Below are positions 5,330 to 8,729 of a stretch of 8,729 nucleotides of DNA, piece after piece. The notes below the pieces were generated by a model, which saw only the letters and a program-made list of their open reading frames with translations, had not been told where the DNA came from and ran no database searches. The number at the start of each line of letters is the position of its first letter. Within the stretch, counting starts at the first letter, position 1. Position numbers and translations under genes: made by a program. Source of the stretch: Gemmatimonadaceae bacterium (GTDB taxonomy: Bacteria; Latescibacterota; UBA2968; UBA8231); contig PBSR01000231.1 in the NCBI GenBank assembly GCA_002726335.1, positions 1 through 8,729 of the forward strand, read 5' to 3'.

Positions 5330-6676
5330 ATGAGTAGTCAGATGGATGGCAGTACCACGCGTCCCGCACCCACCGGCATCGGTGGCCTGCTGCGTAACAT
5401 CGGGCCCGGCGTCGTCGTTTCCGGATCGGTGGTGGGCTCCGGCGAGTTGCTGGTGACGACGCGCATGGGTGCCGATGTGGGCTTCGTGTTCCTCTGGGGT
5501 GTCATCGTTGCCAGCGTGGTGAAGTACTTCATCCAGCTGGAACTGGGCCGTCAGTGCCTGCTGCACGACGACACGACGATCACCGCCCTCGACCGCGTCC
5601 CCGGACCCCGTCTCTGCGACACGTCGTGGGTGGCCTGGCTGTGTGCCATCGGCTACTTCTCCGTGTTCGCGGCGGTTATAGGGATTCTCGGGTCCGTGGG
5701 TGGCCTGCTGACTTCCGTCATCCCCGCCGTGCACTACAAGATCTGGTCCGCCGTCGTCTTCGCACTGGTGGTGCTGCTGCTCTGGCGGGGACTGTACGAA
5801 GATCTGGAGAAGATGGTGACGGTCCTGGTGGCGGCTTTCAGCCTCGTCGTCATCGGTTGTCTGCTCGTACTGCAGGGAACACCCCACGCCATCAGTTTCT
5901 CCGAGATCACGTCCGGATTCACCTTCGCCATGCCACCCGACGGGGCCTTCGTCGCCCTCGCCGTGATGGGCTCGGTGGGTGCCACGGCCGTAGAGCTCTT
6001 CATGTATCCCTACTGGGTGCGCGAGAAGGGCTACCCGCGCAACATCGGTCCCGACGACGGCAGCCCCGAGTGGCGCGATCGGTACCGAGGCTGGATGCGG
6101 GTGCTGGCCATGGACGCCGGTGTCTGCACCGCCATCGCTCTGGTCATCACCTGCGCCTATTACCTGCTCGGTGCTTCGGTACTGTCCCGACTGCAGATGC
6201 AGCCCGAGGGGATCGCCGTCGTCGAGCAGGTGTCGCTGATCTTTACCGAAACCCTGGGTCCGGCGGCCAAGGGCGTGTTCATGGTGGGCGCCTTCTGTAC
6301 GCTGTTCTCGACACTGCTGGTGTTCGCCGCCAGTTCGGGACGCATCGGCGCCGACTTTCTCTGTCAGACGGGGATGGATGGCGTGCAGAGCGACGAGGGG
6401 CGCAGCCGCTGGACGCGCATCCTGCAGACTGCCTTCCCGGCGTTCTGGTTGTTCTTCATCCTGCTGGGAGGGGAGAAGCCCTTCCTGCTCGTGCTGCTGG
6501 GAGCGAACGCCAACAACCTGCTGCTGATCCCCCTGGCCTACGGCGTGCTGCACCTGGCCATGCGGGAGGAGCAGGGGAGGCGGATGGGTCTGGCAGTGGA
6601 GATCGGCCTGATGCTGACGATCTGGGTCATCATCAACTTCACGGCGGTCAATCTGTATCTGACGCAGACAGGCTAG
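5330..6676 (+). CDS. Nramp-fold membrane transporter lacking the canonical metal-site motifs
   Basis: The 448-residue protein is strongly hydrophobic with about 11 membrane segments, beginning near residues 24-45, 51-70, 100-130 and 138-152 and ending near 370-410 and 420-443. The first segment, GPGVVVSGSVVGSGELLVTTRMGADVGFVFLW (in two halves, 25-40 and 41-56), aligns with Nramp TM1, and GATAVELFMYPYW (217-229) aligns with TM6. The key motifs differ: TM1 DPGN reads GSGE (36-39), and TM6 MPH reads VEL (221-223). The residues that bind Mn2+ or Fe2+ in Nramp proteins are therefore missing, while two glutamates, E39 and E222, appear in or beside those places. It is an inner-membrane secondary transporter by fold, with substrate unknown. 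GGAG at 5319-5322 supports the ATG at 5330. It is divergent from the FAD-SDR operon, which may reflect shared control, and ends 21 bases from the convergent hisA. Confidence 0.85.
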   Translation: MSSQMDGSTTRPAPTGIGGLLRNIGPGVVVSGSVVGSGELLVTTRMGADVGFVFLWGVIVASVVKYFIQLELGRQCLLHDDTTITALDRVPGPRLCDTSWVAWLCAIGYFSVFAAVIGILGSVGGLLTSVIPAVHYKIWSAVVFALVVLLLWRGLYEDLEKMVTVLVAAFSLVVIGCLLVLQGTPHAISFSEITSGFTFAMPPDGAFVALAVMGSVGATAVELFMYPYWVREKGYPRNIGPDDGSPEWRDRYRGWMRVLAMDAGVCTAIALVITCAYYLLGASVLSRLQMQPEGIAVVEQVSLIFTETLGPAAKGVFMVGAFCTLFSTLLVFAASSGRIGADFLCQTGMDGVQSDEGRSRWTRILQTAFPAFWLFFILLGGEKPFLLVLLGANANNLLLIPLAYGVLHLAMREEQGRRMGLAVEIGLMLTIWVIINFTAVNLYLTQTG

Positions 6677-6697
6677 GTCCCCGCGCCGGGCTCTCGG

Positions 6698-7453
6698 TCA
6701 TCGGTGGCGTTCGACGAGGTCCTCGTATTTCACGCCGCTGCCGCCGAACAGGTCGAGGGCGCTGCCCACGGTATAGTCGAGTCGTCCTTGGCCGGCTTTC
6801 TCAATGTGGTCCACGTCGCCCATGGAACGCACACCGCCGGCGTAGGTCGTCGGCAGCGGGGTGGTGTCGCCGAGAAGGGAGACGAGGCGCTCGTCGATGC
6901 CCTGCTGCCTGCCCTCCATCTGCGTGGCATGGATGAGAAACTCGCAGCAGCAGGTGGCGAGCATCTCGAGGTTGGCGGCGGATACGGCAAAGTCGGTCAG
7001 CTTCTGCCAGCGCTCCGTGGCCACCACGTACCGACCATCGTCAGCCGGCGCGCAGCTGAGGTCGAGGATGAGCCGATCGCGACCGGCTGCCGCTACGAGG
7101 CGCTCCAGATTGTCGCGCTGCAGCTGCCCGTCACAAAAAACAAAGGATGTGGCGATGACACCGCCGGCGCCCCGGTCGAGCCACTGTGCGGCGTTGTCGG
7201 CGGTGATGCCGCCTCCCAGCTGCAGGCCACCGGGCCAGGCACCGACGGCCTCGGTGGCGGCTGTCTCATTGCCCGGTCCAAGCATGATGACGTGCCCCCC
7301 ATGCAGACCGTCACGCTGGTATAGTTCGGCGTAGTACGCCGGCGGCAGGACGGACTCGAAATTGGTCTGCGGCGCGGCATCGTCGCGCAGGGAGCCCCCA
7401 ACGATCTGCTTGACGCGACCATCGTGGAGGTCGATGCAGGGGCGGAAGCGCAT
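6698..7453 (-). CDS. hisA: Eukaryote-type HisA: phosphoribosylformimino-5-aminoimidazole carboxamide ribotide isomerase
   Basis: The 251-residue protein should catalyse the Amadori isomerisation of ProFAR to PRFAR, the fourth step of histidine synthesis, in the cytoplasm. It opens with MRFRPCIDLHDGRVKQIVGG, the signature of the HisA form best known from fungi and plants (HIS6 type). Bacterial HisA usually reads 'IPAIDLkdGkcVRL'. D8 is the expected catalytic base and D131 (LILDLSC) the second acid. LQLGGGI (78-84) and TYAGGVRSMGDVD (203-215) are the phosphate-binding strands. Only the reading frame from ATG 7453 encodes HisA. An in-frame extension back to 7816 lies inside the enolase-superfamily gene, is arginine-rich and is not protein-like. 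The start codon overlaps the upstream gene's stop by one base (TGATG), so translation is coupled. No other his gene is visible in the window. Confidence 0.9.
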   Translation of the reverse strand: MRFRPCIDLHDGRVKQIVGGSLRDDAAPQTNFESVLPPAYYAELYQRDGLHGGHVIMLGPGNETAATEAVGAWPGGLQLGGGITADNAAQWLDRGAGGVIATSFVFCDGQLQRDNLERLVAAAGRDRLILDLSCAPADDGRYVVATERWQKLTDFAVSAANLEMLATCCCEFLIHATQMEGRQQGIDERLVSLLGDTTPLPTTYAGGVRSMGDVDHIEKAGQGRLDYTVGSALDLFGGSGVKYEDLVERHR

Positions 7454-8544
7454 CAGATTCTGTACTTCGCCAAGCGCTCGGGATCCAGACTCACACCCAG
7501 TCCCGGGCCCGATGGCGGGTAGATGAACCCGCTCTCGATGCGCAGTCCGTGGTCGACGACATCGTCGGCGTGGTAGACACAACCGTTGACGTCGCAGGCG
7601 AAGCCGAGGTTCGGCATGGCGAAGGCAAGGTGGGCCTGGGCGGCGGTGCCGATGCCGAGCTCGGGCATGCTGCCGATGATGCAGCTCAGGCGCGCCGCGT
7701 CGGCGATGGCGAAGATCTGAGCCGCCGGCCCCAGCCCGCCGGCCTCCGAGACGTAGACGTTGAATACGTCGGCGGCGTCGGCTCGGGCGCAGGCCATGGC
7801 GTCGGCGGGAGTCCACACCGATTCATCGGCCATGACAGGCGTGTCCACGGATTCGCGTACGAAGCGCAAGCCTTCGAGATCGCGTTCGTGCAGGGGCTGC
7901 TCGACGAGCTCGATGTCGAATTCCTCCAGCTCGCGGATGTGGCGCACGGCTGTTTTCGCATTCGGCCACGCCATATTGGCGTCGACGCGCAGGATCACGC
8001 GGGGGAATCGCTGGCGCAGGGCTGACAGGTTGCTGAGATCGGCCTTGGCGTTGCGGCCCACTTTCATCTTCAGCGTGCCATACCCCTCCTCCACGAGGGC
8101 GTCGGCCTGAGCGAGCACTTCGTCCACCGTTCCCATCGACAGCGAGCGCGACAGAGGCAGGCGTTCGCGTACAGCTCCGCCAAGGAGCCGATAGACGGGG
8201 GTGTCCAGAGCTTTGCCGAGAATGTCCCACAGTGCCATCTCCACCCCCGCCCTGGCCGGCGCTGAACGAGGCGACAGCAGGGCGTCCATGGCATCGCTGA
8301 GAAGACGGATCTGCGTCGGGTCGCGGCCGACGAGGGCTTCGGCCAGTGGACCGTTGATGTCGTCGGCACAACCGCGTCCCATGCGGTCCCAGATGCTCGA
8401 CGCTTCACCGATCCCGGTGAAACCCGTGTCCGTCTCGATCTCGACGACGGCGTTCTCCGTGCCGGCGTGGGTGCCGAGGCTGCTGGTGAAGGGCGTGGGT
8501 CTCGGTACCAGGACAGCGGTGGCCCGGACGCTGGTGATCTTCAC
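7453..8544 (-). CDS. Mandelate racemase/muconate lactonizing enzyme family protein (enolase superfamily)
   Basis: The 363-residue protein has the two-domain plan of the enolase superfamily: a capping domain (about 1-125) and a barrel. Residues in order are LKMKVG with the KxK pair (K159, K161), RVDANMAW (D188), VEQPL (E215) and MADESVW (D240, E241) as metal ligands and neighbours, and IIGSMPELGIGTAAQAHLA (289-307) typical of the MLE subgroup. Such enzymes abstract a proton alpha to a carboxylate, giving racemisation, epimerisation, cycloisomerisation or dehydration. The beta-6 segment that usually reads NIKLxKxGG is NVYVSEAGG here (262-270), so the second catalytic lysine is absent, and a standard muconate cycloisomerase or dipeptide epimerase call is unsafe. 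The start is GTG 8544, with AAGGAG at 8559-8554 on the minus strand. It is coupled to hisA downstream and follows the right-edge gene by 65 bases. Confidence 0.92.
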   Translation of the reverse strand: MKITSVRATAVLVPRPTPFTSSLGTHAGTENAVVEIETDTGFTGIGEASSIWDRMGRGCADDINGPLAEALVGRDPTQIRLLSDAMDALLSPRSAPARAGVEMALWDILGKALDTPVYRLLGGAVRERLPLSRSLSMGTVDEVLAQADALVEEGYGTLKMKVGRNAKADLSNLSALRQRFPRVILRVDANMAWPNAKTAVRHIRELEEFDIELVEQPLHERDLEGLRFVRESVDTPVMADESVWTPADAMACARADAADVFNVYVSEAGGLGPAAQIFAIADAARLSCIIGSMPELGIGTAAQAHLAFAMPNLGFACDVNGCVYHADDVVDHGLRIESGFIYPPSGPGLGVSLDPERLAKYRI

Positions 8545-8609
8545 TGCGCGCGACTCCTTGGGTGTGGGGACAGAAACTGGCGGCGAGACAGCACCGGCGC
8601 AACGCGGGA

Positions 8610-8729
8610 TCAGGCCGCTGTCGGGCGATACTCGCTCAACAAGGTCGTGCCATGTCGGCGCAGCTGGCTGCGCTCGAGGCCGTCGACCCGCTCCGACAGA
8701 TCGATCTCCTTCGGGTGCTGCACCAGCAG
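8610..8729 (-). CDS. C-terminal end of an unidentified protein (enters from the right edge)
   Basis: An open minus-strand frame enters at base 8729 and stops at TGA 8612-8610, giving 39 residues of the C-terminus. It reads LLVQHPKEIDLSERVDGLER, then SQLRRHGTTLLSEYRPTAA. The sequence is charged, soluble and helix-like, and codon use is like that of its neighbours. I do not recognise the family. The remaining 65 bases to the GTG of the enolase-superfamily gene hold that gene's ribosome site and no clear promoter or terminator, so the two genes may be co-transcribed. Confidence 0.55.
   Translation of the reverse strand: MLVQHPKEIDLSERVDGLERSQLRRHGTTLLSEYRPTAA

Noticed and set aside
3598..5337. 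A 579-codon open frame on the plus strand opposite the FAD oxidoreductase and SDR genes
   Set aside because: It is antisense to two clear enzyme genes in GC-rich DNA, has low-complexity Val/Gly/Asp-rich sequence and matches no family pattern. It is a mirror of biased codon use.
5315..6553. A 412-codon open frame on the minus strand opposite the transporter
   Set aside because: It is rich in His, Gln and Glu with no domain pattern. It is the reverse-complement shadow of hydrophobic codons in the transporter gene.
6677..6697. A terminator between the transporter and hisA
   Set aside because: Only a four-base CCCG/CGGG stem can be formed and no T-run follows, which is too weak to call.
5554..6936. 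A 460-codon plus-strand frame inside and beyond the transporter
   Set aside because: It is Arg-rich and out of frame with the real gene, with no recognisable motif, and it crosses into the convergent hisA.
7454..7816. An N-terminal extension of HisA back to 7816
   Set aside because: The extra 121 residues are Arg- and His-rich and lie out of frame inside the enolase-superfamily gene. HisA homology begins exactly at ATG 7453, which overlaps the upstream stop.

Overview
This is a GC-rich bacterial window with densely packed genes. It holds eight complete protein-coding genes, one small regulator gene and two genes cut by the window edges. I saw no rRNA, tRNA, CRISPR array or insertion sequence. 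The gene mix is a xylose-isomerase-like TIM barrel protein, an FAD-dependent oxidoreductase of the FAD_oxidored type, an SDR, an enolase-superfamily enzyme, a eukaryote-type HisA and a divergent Nramp-like transporter. It resembles genomes of environmental, mostly uncultured Gram-negative lineages such as Candidatus Latescibacterota or planctomycete-like bacteria. That placement is an inference from gene content only.

Layout from left to right: (1) the N-terminal part of a minus-strand protein running off the left edge (468 to 1), possibly DUF3604-like. (2) Divergent from it, a plus-strand sugar phosphate isomerase/epimerase-type protein (548-1357). (3) A regulatory module at 1415-3117: a 62-residue Fis-like helix-turn-helix protein on the minus strand, then a 187-base AT-richer intergenic region with two related 18-bp palindromes, then an XRE regulator whose stop overlaps the start of an ImmA/IrrE-type zinc peptidase on the plus strand. 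(4) A minus-strand pair, FAD-dependent oxidoreductase then SDR (5274-3105), with one base between stop and start. (5) Divergent from that pair, a plus-strand Nramp-fold transporter (5330-6676). (6) A minus-strand pair, enolase-superfamily enzyme then HisA (8544-6698), joined by a TGATG overlap, preceded by the C-terminal end of another minus-strand gene (8729-8610).

How the parts may work together: the isomerase/epimerase, the FAD oxidoreductase, the SDR and the enolase-superfamily enzyme all fit oxidation, isomerisation or dehydration of sugars, sugar acids or polyols. No substrate can be named from the sequence. The transporter sits opposite the oxidoreductase operon, but it has lost the Nramp metal-binding motifs, so it should not be called a Mn/Fe importer. 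The XRE-ImmA pair follows the repressor/protease switch plan known from ImmR-ImmA and DdrO-IrrE. Its probable operators are visible and lie between it and a divergent second DNA-binding protein. This is the most likely place in the window for an undescribed regulatory system.
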